Positions 43,855 through 53,562 of a stretch of DNA of 64,000 bases are shown piece by piece. This DNA is from G963676655 sp963678305 (GTDB taxonomy: Bacteria > Verrucomicrobiota > Lentisphaeria > Victivallales > Victivallaceae). The notes under the pieces were generated by a model. That model did no database searches. It had not been told where the DNA came from and saw only the letters and a program-made list of their open reading frames with translations. Numbering within the stretch: position 1 is the first letter of the stretch; the number at the start of each line of letters is the position of its first letter. A program made the translations under genes and the position numbers. The stretch covers positions 1-64,000 of the forward strand of contig CAXXVV010000014.1 in assembly GCA_963678305.2 (NCBI GenBank). Reading direction: 5' to 3'.

Positions 43855-46068
43855 ATGACTAATAATGAACATCTACTGTATCAGAACATCATCCGTCATA
43901 GCGACGCTTATGAGTTCATAATTAACGCTTTTATTAATGCTTTGGCAAAAATTAACCGGCCTGTTTCTGACGTAGAAAACACTCCGGAACATGATGCAAC
44001 TGTTATTGCAACAGCCTTTGATGCCTTTGATGATGTGGAGCTTGAAGAGTATATCAATTTCGGTTGCAAAGAAAAAATTGCCAGAGAAATCCTGAGAACG
44101 CTGAATAGTGAAGAATATAATGCACCACGCATCCAGGAACTCCTTGAGGCATTCTGCCAAATACCAGTCGGAAATTTGCATTTACCAACCACAATGACCC
44201 TGGATATACGAGCAAACCTGATCACCCATTTCATAAGCAATCATCTGGCTTTTTTAAGCATTGCAAAAAATTATATCAATATGCGCGACGTCGCAACCGT
44301 GATTGCCGCAAGTGTCACAATTCCCGCAACCACCGGAGTTATCGGAGGTAAAGCAGCCGGAATGATTCTTGCAAATCGCATCATTCACCCAACATTGAGT
44401 TCTGAGACCGCGCCGGAACTCGAGGGCCATATCGAGGAAGTTCAATCCTGGTTCATACGTTCATCTATCATCAACGAATTTATCGCGTATAATCAGCTCG
44501 AAGAGTGTCACAGCTTGAAATATCTGGAAGGCGAAGAATTCGAAGAACAATACGCCATCATGCATCAACGGTTTATGGATGGAAATTTCCGTAAAAGCAC
44601 TCTAGAGAAATTTCAGGAGATTATTGATGAGGCAGATAATGCGCCTTTGATATTACGTTCTTCAAGTTTTCTTGAGGATCGTATAGGTTGCTCCTTTACC
44701 GGAAAATATGAATCGATCTTTATTTCCAATCAAGGGTCTTATGAAGATAAACTCAAATCATTCGCACAAGCCATTAAGAACGTCTACTTGAGTCTTTACA
44801 GTTCCAGTGCCATTGCTTACAGGCGAGACAATCAGTTATTGGATTATAATGAAAAAATGTCGGTCCTCGTCCAAAAGGTGGTAGGACGTCAATACGGAAA
44901 ATACTTTTTACCGGCAGCAGGCATGGTGGGATTTTCACACAATCCTTATTGCTGGAACAAACGAATATGCAAAGAGGACGGTATGCTCAGAATGGTTATG
45001 GGCCTGGGAACCAGGGCCGTTGACCGGGTTGGCGATGATTACCCGCGGATGGTCTCTCTTTCTGCTCCAATGTTGCGTCCTGAGGTAACAAAAAGTGAAA
45101 AAATGCGTTATTCACAAAAATATGTTGACGTGCTTAATCTGGAAAGCGACAAGATCGAAACTTTGCATTTTGTTGATCTGATTAATTACATTTGGGAACA
45201 GGAACTCAACTTTCCGATAAATGAAATAATTTCTATCGATAACGGCGGCGTATTGAGCAAGCCGATGTTCAGACCGGACAAATTAAAATACGATAATTGC
45301 GCAATTACTTTTGACGGGTTACTTTCCAGGCCGGAGTTTCCCAGGATGATGCAATATATTTTCAAAAAAATCGAAAAGGCTTACGGCATGCCGGTCGACC
45401 TGGAGTTCGCCTGGGATAACGAAAAACTCTACCTTTTGCAATGCCGAACGTTGAGCAGTCGCTCGGACGGTCCGCCATGCGAAGTGGTAGTACCCAAATT
45501 GCCGGAATCGCAAACTCTGTTCAGAATTAACGATGCCATCCGTTCAGCAGAACTGGATAATATTGAATATGCGGTGTATGTCGACCACCTTGCTTATTCC
45601 AATATGAGAAGCATTGAGAAAATGCAGTTGACAGCCAGAATGGTTGGATTGATAAACCGTCATTTGAGCGGGAAGAAATTTATTCTGATGGGTCCTGGCC
45701 GATGGGGCTCTAACAATCCGGAACTGGGAATCGGCGTAAAATACAGCGACATCAATCGAACTTCTATGCTCATTGAACTGGGTTTCAAAAGTGGTGGATC
45801 GGCTCCAGAGCTGAGTTACGGAACGCACTTTTTCCAGGATTTGGTTGAAGCTGACATCATACCTCTGCCGCTGTTCCCGGAGCAGGAAGGTCATTTTCTG
45901 AACCTTGAAATGATTGATAAAGCAACAAATTCCCTGCCGGAAATCCACAACTTTCAGGCAGAATATCGCGATGTGATCAAAGTCATTGACTTCAGGAATT
46001 CATTCGGAAGTCTGCTGCAGATTAAACTGGACGGTGAATCCGGTTGCGGCTGCGCTTACTTCACTTGA
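43855..46068 (+). CDS. PEP/pyruvate-binding (PPDK N-terminal) domain protein
   Basis: 737 residues. A helical N-terminal region of about 260 residues is followed by a pyruvate phosphate dikinase ATP-binding domain (about 265-545): LILRSSSFLEDRIG, FTGKYESIF, MVMGLGTRAVDRVG and ending DLEFAWDNEKLYLLQCRTL. The C-terminal about 190 residues have FILMGPGRWGSNNPELGI and LSYGTHFFQDL. The phosphohistidine and PEP domains of true PPDK/PpsA are absent. So it cannot make PEP in the usual way and may phosphorylate another target. AGGAG lies seven bases before the ATG. The phosphatase gene follows by 24 bases. Confidence 0.85.
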   Translation: MTNNEHLLYQNIIRHSDAYEFIINAFINALAKINRPVSDVENTPEHDATVIATAFDAFDDVELEEYINFGCKEKIAREILRTLNSEEYNAPRIQELLEAFCQIPVGNLHLPTTMTLDIRANLITHFISNHLAFLSIAKNYINMRDVATVIAASVTIPATTGVIGGKAAGMILANRIIHPTLSSETAPELEGHIEEVQSWFIRSSIINEFIAYNQLEECHSLKYLEGEEFEEQYAIMHQRFMDGNFRKSTLEKFQEIIDEADNAPLILRSSSFLEDRIGCSFTGKYESIFISNQGSYEDKLKSFAQAIKNVYLSLYSSSAIAYRRDNQLLDYNEKMSVLVQKVVGRQYGKYFLPAAGMVGFSHNPYCWNKRICKEDGMLRMVMGLGTRAVDRVGDDYPRMVSLSAPMLRPEVTKSEKMRYSQKYVDVLNLESDKIETLHFVDLINYIWEQELNFPINEIISIDNGGVLSKPMFRPDKLKYDNCAITFDGLLSRPEFPRMMQYIFKKIEKAYGMPVDLEFAWDNEKLYLLQCRTLSSRSDGPPCEVVVPKLPESQTLFRINDAIRSAELDNIEYAVYVDHLAYSNMRSIEKMQLTARMVGLINRHLSGKKFILMGPGRWGSNNPELGIGVKYSDINRTSMLIELGFKSGGSAPELSYGTHFFQDLVEADIIPLPLFPEQEGHFLNLEMIDKATNSLPEIHNFQAEYRDVIKVIDFRNSFGSLLQIKLDGESGCGCAYFT

Positions 46069-46092
46069 CAAATTTCAGCAGGAAAACTATCT

Positions 46093-46548
46093 ATGAAAAT
46101 AACTTTTGTATGTACGGGAAATACCTGCCGCAGCCCAATGGCTGAGGCATATTTCAAACATTTATGCGAAAAGGCCGGGCTGGATGTCGAGATCGGTTCT
46201 GCCGGCACATTTGCCGGACTTGGAGAACCGGCTTCGATTAATTCAGTTCAGACAATGGCGCAGTTCAATATCGACCTTTCCGGCTTCGGCAGCACTCCCT
46301 TGACAAGAGAGTTAATCGACTCTAGCGACATGATAATTTGCATGACTTCTTCACACCGTTTCCAGGTTGCGTCAATGCATGCCGCGGCATTAAGTAAAAC
46401 GCATCTGCTGGGAGACTTCGCGGACGCAAGCGGCGATATTGCCGATCCTTATGGCGCTCCGCTGACGGTTTATCAGGACTGTTTCGCGGAAATGAAACCG
46501 TTGCTCGAGAACCTGCTGCATAGAGTAGCCTCAAAAATCTCCTCTTAA
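46093..46548 (+). CDS. ywlE: Low-molecular-weight phosphatase, YwlE-like protein-arginine phosphatase
   Basis: 151 residues. The P-loop is Cys7-Thr8-Gly-Asn-Thr11-Cys12-Arg13-Ser14 and the general acid Asp118 lies in DPYG; all positions match B. subtilis YwlE (Cys7, Thr11, Asp118). Thr11 is the residue linked to phosphoarginine preference over phosphotyrosine. No McsB arginine kinase is in the window. It probably shares an operon with the PPDK-N-type protein upstream. Tyrosine phosphatase activity, for example on a surface-polysaccharide kinase, is the alternative. Confidence 0.8.
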   Translation: MKITFVCTGNTCRSPMAEAYFKHLCEKAGLDVEIGSAGTFAGLGEPASINSVQTMAQFNIDLSGFGSTPLTRELIDSSDMIICMTSSHRFQVASMHAAALSKTHLLGDFADASGDIADPYGAPLTVYQDCFAEMKPLLENLLHRVASKISS

Positions 46549-46620
46549 ACTTGCAGATATGCGGTTTACGGAGTAAATTACCGTTTACAAGAAAAAGATA
46601 ATTGAATATGGAGCAGCATA

Positions 46621-47901
46621 ATGACTAAAGAAAATATAACCGAAGAAATGATGCGGGAAGAGTTGAACGCCATGGGAGAACGCGCTCTGGAAGCGTCACG
46701 TCATCTGGCGGCAATGACTTCCGCTCAGAAAAATGAGTGTTTGCTGAAAATGGCCGAAGAGATTGAGGCATCTGAAAAAGCAATCATCGAAGCCAATGCG
46801 AAAGACCTTGAGGCCGGGAAGGAAAAAGGCTTATCGGACGCAATGCTCGATCGCCTGAAACTCGATCACGCAAGAATAGCCGGCATGGCGGACGGATTGC
46901 GTCAGATTACAAGTCTGGAAGATCCGGTTGGGCGCAAACTTTCAGCTATTGTTCGCCCCAACGGACTAAAAATAGAAAAAGTATCCGTACCGATCGGAGT
47001 TATCGGCATTGTCTTCGAATCGCGCCCGAATGTCACGGTAGACGCGGCCGGATTGTGTTTTAAAGCCGGCAACGCGGTCATCCTGCGCGGCGGCTCAGAA
47101 GCAATAAACTCAAACCGGGTACTGGCCCACTGCCTCAACCGGGCGGGTGTCGCCGCCGGTCTGCCGGACGGCGCGGTACAACTGGTGCCGTGGACCGATC
47201 GAGCCGCCGTCAGCATCATGTTGAAAATGGACCAGTATATCGACCTGATCATTCCGCGCGGCGGCGAAGGCCTGATCCGGGCGGTAGTGGAACAGTCCAC
47301 AATCCCGGTAATCAAACATTACAAGGGAGTCTGTCATATCTATGTCGATAGTGAATGTCAGGATATTGACAACGCAGTCGCGATTATTGAAAATGCGAAA
47401 TGCCAGCGCCCCGGCGTCTGCAACGCGGTTGAAACCTTGCTGATCCACAAAGATATTGCCGATAAATTCATGCCCAAATTCGTTGCATGCATGAAAAAGA
47501 ACGGAGTCGAACTCCGGGCCGACTCCGCCACCTGTAAAATGATCGACGGAGCCCTGCCGGTTACCGAGGACGATTATTACGAAGAATTTCTCAACCTGAC
47601 CCTGGCTGTCGGCCAGGTTGCTTCAGTCGAAGATGCGATCCACCATATCAACATGTACGGGTCAGGGCACAGTGATTGTATTCTGACCGAATCGTCCGCC
47701 GCGGCTGAATTATTTATGAACGGCGTTGATTCTGCTACAGTTTACTGGAACGCCTCAACCCGCTTTACCGATGGCGGGGAATTTGGCATGGGAGCGGAGA
47801 TCGGCATCAGCACAGACAAACTCCACGCCCGCGGTCCGATGGGACTCGAAGAGCTGACTTCTTATAAATACAAGGTCTACGGCGATGGACAGATTCGCTA
47901 A
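46621..47901 (+). CDS. proA: Gamma-glutamyl phosphate reductase
   Basis: 426 residues of the aldehyde dehydrogenase superfamily. It reduces gamma-glutamyl phosphate to the semialdehyde with NADPH in proline synthesis. The catalytic Cys267 (RPGVCNAVET) and the family's C-terminal FGMGAEIGISTDKLHARGPMG block are intact. GGAG lies about eight bases before the ATG. proB is not adjacent. The next gene starts on the last base of the stop codon (TAATG). Confidence 0.95.
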   Translation: MTKENITEEMMREELNAMGERALEASRHLAAMTSAQKNECLLKMAEEIEASEKAIIEANAKDLEAGKEKGLSDAMLDRLKLDHARIAGMADGLRQITSLEDPVGRKLSAIVRPNGLKIEKVSVPIGVIGIVFESRPNVTVDAAGLCFKAGNAVILRGGSEAINSNRVLAHCLNRAGVAAGLPDGAVQLVPWTDRAAVSIMLKMDQYIDLIIPRGGEGLIRAVVEQSTIPVIKHYKGVCHIYVDSECQDIDNAVAIIENAKCQRPGVCNAVETLLIHKDIADKFMPKFVACMKKNGVELRADSATCKMIDGALPVTEDDYYEEFLNLTLAVGQVASVEDAIHHINMYGSGHSDCILTESSAAAELFMNGVDSATVYWNASTRFTDGGEFGMGAEIGISTDKLHARGPMGLEELTSYKYKVYGDGQIR

Positions 47902-48509
47902 TGGAAGAAACCCAGTCAAGTATAAGCAGTGAGATTCAGCAGTGGTCGGATGCAAAAATAGCCCTGCTGATCTTCATTGCCGGGTTGATTCTGTTTACCG
48001 CAGGACTGAGTGTTTACCGATTCGATGAATCCAGCATTCGCTACGCAATGTACTGTATGGAAATGAAGGATCACCCCATCGGCTGGTTTCCATACTTGAA
48101 CGGAACCCAGGATCAGCGTTTGTTGATCCCCTACCCCCTGCTGGCTTACTGGTCATCACAAATTTTCGGTGGGAAGATCAATATGTTCACGGTATCACTG
48201 CCAAGCTCTATCTGTGGTGCGCTATCATTAATGTTAATTTATTTGATCGGGGCACGGGAAAAACGCGAGATCGGCTTGTACGCGGTTTTGTTCACTGTCG
48301 GGTCATATTATTTCATATCTCTGGCGCGCACTCCCTGCCCGGCAATGTTTGTCATTTGCGCCTCTCTATTTGGCTATTTTGCGCTGACCCAAACTCAAAA
48401 AAAGTGGTGGACCTGGTTTACGATTCTCCCTATCTCAGCAATCGGCTTTGTCTTTTGCGGTTTTCCGGGTTTCATCTTTGCCATGTACGTCATTATCCCT
48501 GAATTTTGA
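47901..48509 (+). CDS. ArnT/PMT-like membrane glycosyltransferase, N-terminal part (probable frameshift)
   Basis: 202 residues, four or five helices. YRFDESSIRYAMYCMEM matches the first periplasmic loop of ArnT/GT83 enzymes, where acidic residues act in catalysis, and YPLLAYWSSQIFGG and a later GFVFCGFPGFIFA helix follow in order. Family members have about 500-550 residues, so this covers the first 40%. The frame ends in TGA at 48507 within GAATTTTGA. One extra T in the run would join it in frame to the next ORF as PEF-LKKKSVLQ. It is therefore probably one gene split by a one-base shift, or a pair coupled by TTGA. Confidence 0.6.
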   Translation: MEETQSSISSEIQQWSDAKIALLIFIAGLILFTAGLSVYRFDESSIRYAMYCMEMKDHPIGWFPYLNGTQDQRLLIPYPLLAYWSSQIFGGKINMFTVSLPSSICGALSLMLIYLIGAREKREIGLYAVLFTVGSYYFISLARTPCPAMFVICASLFGYFALTQTQKKWWTWFTILPISAIGFVFCGFPGFIFAMYVIIPEF

Positions 48510-49048
48510 AAAAAAAATCAGTACTTCAGAAATACATTGAAGTCATTTTGCGGATTACCGGAATGAGCTTGCTTTGCTTTTTCTTATATATATCAAATCT
48601 GAAATCTCCGCATATGTTATATATATCGTTATCCCCGGATAAACTATTCATTTTAATAACACTGTCATGCATCCCGTTCGCGGCACTTATTATGGGGACT
48701 GTTTTCAGCAACGAACAACATATCCAATTAGTCAAAAAATTTAAAGAGAAATTTTATTATTTCATTCGTTTCGCTCCTTTCACGCTTATGCTTTGCTGGT
48801 TGATCGCCAGTTATCAACTGCAACAAGACAAAAGCCTGTCGCCGCTACCGGTAATGGTTCCATCAATGATTTTACTGGTTTGCGGCACGGGAATGTTCGC
48901 GGCAAAAGAGCTGAAAGAGAACACCAGACAATTAGTTATGACCGCCGCACTTGTGATGTCAATCTACACGATTAAAATCATGATAATCGACCCGGTCAGC
49001 ATGGCATTCGCAGATAAACAACCGGGGATTAGTCAGAATGTCAGATAA
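48506..49048 (+). CDS. ArnT-like glycosyltransferase, downstream part (probable frameshift product)
   Basis: 180 residues beginning at TTG (48506), overlapping the previous stop by TTGA and preceding a run of nine A. Four or five hydrophobic segments (e.g. about 16-34, 46-64, 88-106, 115-135 and 150-165) follow, with no recognised motif. The joined pair would have about 382 residues, still short of a full ArnT-like enzyme, so the C-terminal part may also be lost. It overlaps the MtaB/MiaB gene start by 11 bases. As a separate protein it would be an orphan membrane protein. Confidence 0.5.
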   Translation: MKKKSVLQKYIEVILRITGMSLLCFFLYISNLKSPHMLYISLSPDKLFILITLSCIPFAALIMGTVFSNEQHIQLVKKFKEKFYYFIRFAPFTLMLCWLIASYQLQQDKSLSPLPVMVPSMILLVCGTGMFAAKELKENTRQLVMTAALVMSIYTIKIMIIDPVSMAFADKQPGISQNVR

Positions 49049-50351
49049 TTTTCCCAAAAACGCGAAACTTTTAACTATCGGATGCCGCTTAAACCAAGCT
49101 GATTCCGCATTACTGATCGGACGCCTGGAGTCAAACGGCTGTAAAGTTCTGGAACAAAATAGTGGCATTTCCCCGGAGTTGGTAATTGTCAATTCCTGTA
49201 CGGTCACCGCCAAAGCTGACAACAAGAGCCGTCAGGCCGCACGCAAACTTCGACGGGAATATCCTGACGCCAGGATCATCGTAACCGGATGCGGAGCGGA
49301 ACTTGTGGGAAAAGAACAAAACACAACAGACAGCGCGGTCGACCTGTGGCTGCCCAATCCGGAAAAAAGTCGTATCATCAGTCACATTGTCCGGCTGTTT
49401 ACCGGAGAAGAACCGGTTGCTGAAATGTGTTTGAGCGAAGAAATGGCGACCGATGATTTTCAGGAAGAAGCGACGGCGGCTTTTCCGTTCAAGAGTCGCG
49501 CTTTCCTAAAAATACAGGAGGGCTGTGACAATTTCTGCAGTTATTGCATAGTTCCCCACGTCAGGGGTCGCGAACGCTCCCGGAAGCATGTGGAAGTGGT
49601 CAGTGAATTCAATAATCTGTTAACAAAAGGTTTTCGTGAAATTGTCCTGACCGGGGTCAATGTATGCGCTTACAAAAGTGACGGGATGGATCTTGCCATG
49701 CTCTTGACTGAGTTGACCACGATAGACGGGGATTTCAGAATCCGTTTGAGCTCAACCGAACCGCATCCCAACAATCAGCACCTGCTTGATGTGATGGCAA
49801 AAAGTCCCAAAATATGCCGTTTTCTTCATCTCTCGCTGCAACATGGAGCAGATGCAATCCTGCGGGCAATGAACCGGAAATACACCATCAAAGAATATAC
49901 AGAATTTGTTGAGTCAGCCAGAGAAAAAATGCCGGGAATTCATATCGGCACCGATATTATCGTCGGTTTTCCAGGAGAAACAGATGCCGACTACACCGAC
50001 GAGCTTGAATTACTTAAAAAGCTCAAGTTTGCCAATGTGCATTTATTCACTTATTCCAAGCGTAAAGGGACCCCGGCTGCGGAAATGCCTAATCAGGTTG
50101 CCCCGGAACTAACAGCCGAACGTTTTTCCGGCTTGAAAAAGATTGCAGATCAAACAAAACTGGATTTTGCAAAAGAACATATCGGCAAGCCTTTACAAGT
50201 GCTATTTGAACGCAAACGTAAAAACGGCCTGCTTGAGGGCTGGAGCGATAACTATCTGGCGGTACTGGCTCCGGAAAATCAAGCTGAATTGAACCAACTA
50301 ATAACAGTTCTCCCGACCGCAATCGGAAATGACGGCAAACTGATAGTATGA
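49038..50351 (+). CDS. mtaB: MtaB/MiaB-family tRNA methylthiotransferase
   Basis: 437 residues of the radical-SAM methylthiotransferase family. The N-terminal UPF0004 domain has Cys residues in TIGCRLNQ, NSCTVT and VTGCGA for one 4Fe-4S cluster; the radical-SAM CxxxCxxC is CDNFCSYC. A TRAM-like C-terminal domain (about 370-437) follows. CRLNQAD rather than the MiaB YGCQMN-type sequence favours MtaB, which makes ms2t6A at tRNA position 37. The ATG at 49038 overlaps the previous gene. Family certain, subfamily likely. Confidence 0.88.
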   Translation: MSDNFPKNAKLLTIGCRLNQADSALLIGRLESNGCKVLEQNSGISPELVIVNSCTVTAKADNKSRQAARKLRREYPDARIIVTGCGAELVGKEQNTTDSAVDLWLPNPEKSRIISHIVRLFTGEEPVAEMCLSEEMATDDFQEEATAAFPFKSRAFLKIQEGCDNFCSYCIVPHVRGRERSRKHVEVVSEFNNLLTKGFREIVLTGVNVCAYKSDGMDLAMLLTELTTIDGDFRIRLSSTEPHPNNQHLLDVMAKSPKICRFLHLSLQHGADAILRAMNRKYTIKEYTEFVESAREKMPGIHIGTDIIVGFPGETDADYTDELELLKKLKFANVHLFTYSKRKGTPAAEMPNQVAPELTAERFSGLKKIADQTKLDFAKEHIGKPLQVLFERKRKNGLLEGWSDNYLAVLAPENQAELNQLITVLPTAIGNDGKLIV

Positions 50352-50550
50352 ACCTGATGATGCCCCCCCGCATCTTAACCACCATAACATACTTCTTTAA
50401 ATCAATCATTCATCTTTTTAAATAAGCATAAAATAAATAATCAGCAACTGATTTAATAAAATACTGCAATCAACTATCTATAAAGAATTTAAAGCAATTA
50501 CAAAAAAAAAGAAAGAAGATAGTTAAATAAGATAAGAGGGCTAAACTTTT

Positions 50551-51963
50551 TTATGAACGTTGGATAATGACCATAGTCTGATCGTCAAACTGGAATTCCC
50601 CGCCGCCGGAAAAGGCGTCTACTTCCTTCATTATCAGCTTGCAGGTTTCTTCCGGAGTCATATTATCCCTGCCGGCACGCTCAAATACTTCCTTGAGACG
50701 CTCCAATCCGAACTCTTCACTGGCGGCATTAATTACTTCGTTAATTCCGTCAGTAAACAAAAGGAATGACATTTGATGCGCGCTGCTCATACAGAAAGAG
50801 TCATAAGAGTTAAATTCACTGGGCAAAAGTCCCAATGCCGTACCTTTAGGATATATCTTCCTGACATGTTTTCGTACATAAGTGAGCAATTCGGTATGTC
50901 CGGCCCTGGCATATTCAACCAGATTGGCACGACGATTAACCACACAACAGGCTAGTGTAATAAAATTCTCCTCATCAGTATCCCGGTAAATATTTCTACC
51001 AACTTCGAGCAACAAATCTTCAAGCGTGGTGAAATGTTCAGTGGCGGAACGAATAAAGCTGCGGGTCATGGCCATAAGCATACATGCCGGAATACCTTTG
51101 CCGCAAGCGTCACCTATCACCACCAGTAAGCGGTCATCATCAATTTGTACAAAGTCATAAAAATCGCCGCCGACCTCTTTGGACGAACGACTGTACCCGT
51201 AAAAAGAAAAATCTCCCCATTCCGGAAATTCATTGGGGAGTAGCGAGGCTTGAAGATTGCGGGCAAATTCGAGTTCCTGGGTTATCCGTTGCTGCCTGCT
51301 CAAGTTAGCATAAACACGGACCAGATCCTGAGCCAGCAGTACTTGCGATGAAATGAATTTCAAGCGGTTGAACTGTTCCCGGGTAAACGGACTGGCTCCC
51401 ATACGATTATTAACCGCGCAAATCAAGCCGGTCAATTCCGAGTTTTTTATCATCGGCATGATCATTAAAGAATCAACCGCCGCCAAAGTGTGAATTTCGG
51501 CGATCCGCGGATCCTGCGGATCTTCAATTAGAAGCGGTTCACGCTCAACCGCGGCCCGGCCAAGCAGACCATTGCCAAGCGGAATAGGATTACGACGCAA
51601 ATATTCCAGAATGAAACGCGGCTTAGTTGCCAGATAATTACCGGCATCGGATAATGGGAAAAGACCGCACAGACCGGAAGCGACAAGCTCTTCGTTCTCA
51701 ACTTCAAAAATGCATATTGACTCGGCTTCAACCAGGTCAGCTACATATCTGGCAGTGGTGTTCATCGAGTCCTGGAGTATCTCAACTCTTTCAAGACTTT
51801 GCGAGAACAAGTTAAGAAAATTCTCAATCTCATTGCGTTGATGAACAATATCGCGAATCTTGGTTCTCAGCGTATAATTGCGGTTATTTATCCGCAACAA
51901 GTAAAAAACCAGGATAAAAATAGCGATTGTAACTATAACTATTAAAGGTACCGGCAGTGACAT
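50551..51963 (-). CDS. SpoIIE-type PP2C phosphatase with GAF domain
   Basis: 470 residues from the ATG at 51963. One N-terminal helix (about 4-22), a coiled segment (about 25-60), a GAF domain (about 65-210) and a C-terminal SpoIIE/PP2C domain (about 245-465) are visible. Metal-binding Asp residues lie in EVGGDFYDF and VIGDACGKG, and later in LFTDGINE and DDQTMVII. It dephosphorylates STAS-type anti-sigma antagonists in partner-switching pathways; the STAS protein at 34582-34911 is a candidate partner. The GAF ligand is unknown. Confidence 0.92.
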   Translation of the reverse strand: MSLPVPLIVIVTIAIFILVFYLLRINNRNYTLRTKIRDIVHQRNEIENFLNLFSQSLERVEILQDSMNTTARYVADLVEAESICIFEVENEELVASGLCGLFPLSDAGNYLATKPRFILEYLRRNPIPLGNGLLGRAAVEREPLLIEDPQDPRIAEIHTLAAVDSLMIMPMIKNSELTGLICAVNNRMGASPFTREQFNRLKFISSQVLLAQDLVRVYANLSRQQRITQELEFARNLQASLLPNEFPEWGDFSFYGYSRSSKEVGGDFYDFVQIDDDRLLVVIGDACGKGIPACMLMAMTRSFIRSATEHFTTLEDLLLEVGRNIYRDTDEENFITLACCVVNRRANLVEYARAGHTELLTYVRKHVRKIYPKGTALGLLPSEFNSYDSFCMSSAHQMSFLLFTDGINEVINAASEEFGLERLKEVFERAGRDNMTPEETCKLIMKEVDAFSGGGEFQFDDQTMVIIQRS

Positions 51964-52131
51964 CAATCTATACCTGTATTATATAAAAACCTTATTAAAA
52001 GGAAAATTCCACAAACATAATTAACCGTTACAATAATATGACTTGAAATATAATCCAGTTGCAAAACAAATTAAATTCATTTTTTTTCAATATTTTTCAT
52101 AAAAAACAGGCAAAACCAAAGAAAAGTTCAG

Positions 52132-53508
52132 TCATCTGACTCTTATATTGCGTTTTTTCCTGACAAAATAAAATTTTCCATCGCGGTTTACGACCGAAAC
52201 AAATTCAGCCGGAATAACTGTTCCAGGCGGCAAACTCCAAAGCACTTGTGCAAGGTTTTTCTCATTGTGAATCAGGGTATCGCCCAAACGCAACAGCAAC
52301 GATCCCCGGTTAACCCCGGTCAACTCAATACCAGGACGAACCCCGGAAACCAGCATGCCGCCGTGAAACGGGTAATTCAACGCGCGAGCTAAAGTGACAG
52401 ACAAAGGACGAACAGAAATACCCAGTTTCATTTCACACAGGTTGCGCCCGCTGGCTAAACGCTGATCGGCTATTTTTACATGATATGTCCGATTATTGCC
52501 AAGAGTGAGGGAAATCTCGCTGTTTAGCTGCAAGCGCCATAAAATACGGCTTATCCAGGTTAGACTGTGAATTTTCATTCCGTTAAAACGAATTATTTCC
52601 AGACCGGGTTTAATTCCCGCTTTCCAAGCCGGAGAATCTTTTGCCACCTCGCGCACAAAGAAAAATAAAGCGCCATTCTTCAAACGCTTTACTCCCGGAA
52701 TAAATCCCAAAGAAACCGGACGAAAACGTTCGGGAATCAGCCAGCGAGCTAGAATATTTTCAACTCTTTCCAGCGGAATCGCAAAATTTATATCCTCAGT
52801 TCCCTTTAATATAGCGGTAGTAATACCGATCATTCGACCGTTCAAATTAATCAAAGGACCGCCGCTGTTACCGGGATAAACCGCGGCATCGGATTGCAGC
52901 AGATCGGTAAAGACCACCCTATCCTTGTAAGAGACCTGACGCCCGATCGCACTCAAAACACCTCGGGAAATACTGCTGCCGAGCCCAAACGGATTTCCAA
53001 CCACGATAACAGTCTCGCCCAGCAGAAGATCCCCGGGTTCAGCCATTGGAGCAGCTTTGAGAATAATATTTCCGGGAGTTTTAGTAATTCGCAGCAAAGC
53101 CAGATCATTTATTTCATCCTGGGCAATAACCTGCGCTTCACACCGCTGCCCGCCGGACAATGTCACATTAATTCTCACAGCTCGACTGACAACATGCGCG
53201 TTGGTTACAACCAACCCGTAGGTATCAATAATTGTGCCGCTGCCGAGAGAATATCGCTGTCCGGAACCATTTTTCAACTGCTCCGGATCATGCCCGAACA
53301 GGCCGCTTTGCCGGGATTGATCAGGTGATCCGGCACTCTCAGCCAGCTTTTCAGTATTGATATTGACTACAGACGGAAGAACTTGCGCCACAGCCCTGAC
53401 AGTAGGCGTAACTCTGGCTGACCTCTCCTTATTATCAGCATAAATATTCACACTGAAAAGTAAAAATATAATACATCCAGAATTGACATATCTGATTAAA
53501 CGTGCCAT
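52132..53508 (-). CDS. HtrA/DegP-type periplasmic serine protease with PDZ domains
   Basis: 458 residues from the ATG at 53508, which gives a clean signal peptide (RLIRYVNSGCIIFLLFSV) and has GGAG about ten bases upstream; a start at 53580 would overlap the divergent gene. The trypsin-like triad is His105 (TNAHVV), Asp135 (NDLALL) and Ser215 (GNSGGP). One PDZ-like domain (about 265-350) and a second, weaker one (about 360-440) follow. It degrades or refolds misfolded envelope proteins. The 54-bp gap to the divergent DUF2851 gene must hold both promoters. Confidence 0.9.
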   Translation of the reverse strand: MARLIRYVNSGCIIFLLFSVNIYADNKERSARVTPTVRAVAQVLPSVVNINTEKLAESAGSPDQSRQSGLFGHDPEQLKNGSGQRYSLGSGTIIDTYGLVVTNAHVVSRAVRINVTLSGGQRCEAQVIAQDEINDLALLRITKTPGNIILKAAPMAEPGDLLLGETVIVVGNPFGLGSSISRGVLSAIGRQVSYKDRVVFTDLLQSDAAVYPGNSGGPLINLNGRMIGITTAILKGTEDINFAIPLERVENILARWLIPERFRPVSLGFIPGVKRLKNGALFFFVREVAKDSPAWKAGIKPGLEIIRFNGMKIHSLTWISRILWRLQLNSEISLTLGNNRTYHVKIADQRLASGRNLCEMKLGISVRPLSVTLARALNYPFHGGMLVSGVRPGIELTGVNRGSLLLRLGDTLIHNEKNLAQVLWSLPPGTVIPAEFVSVVNRDGKFYFVRKKRNIRVR

Positions 53509-53562
53509 ATTATTTTGACTCCGGTAGTTTTTTGTAATTAATTTAATCACCAAGGGGGAGAA

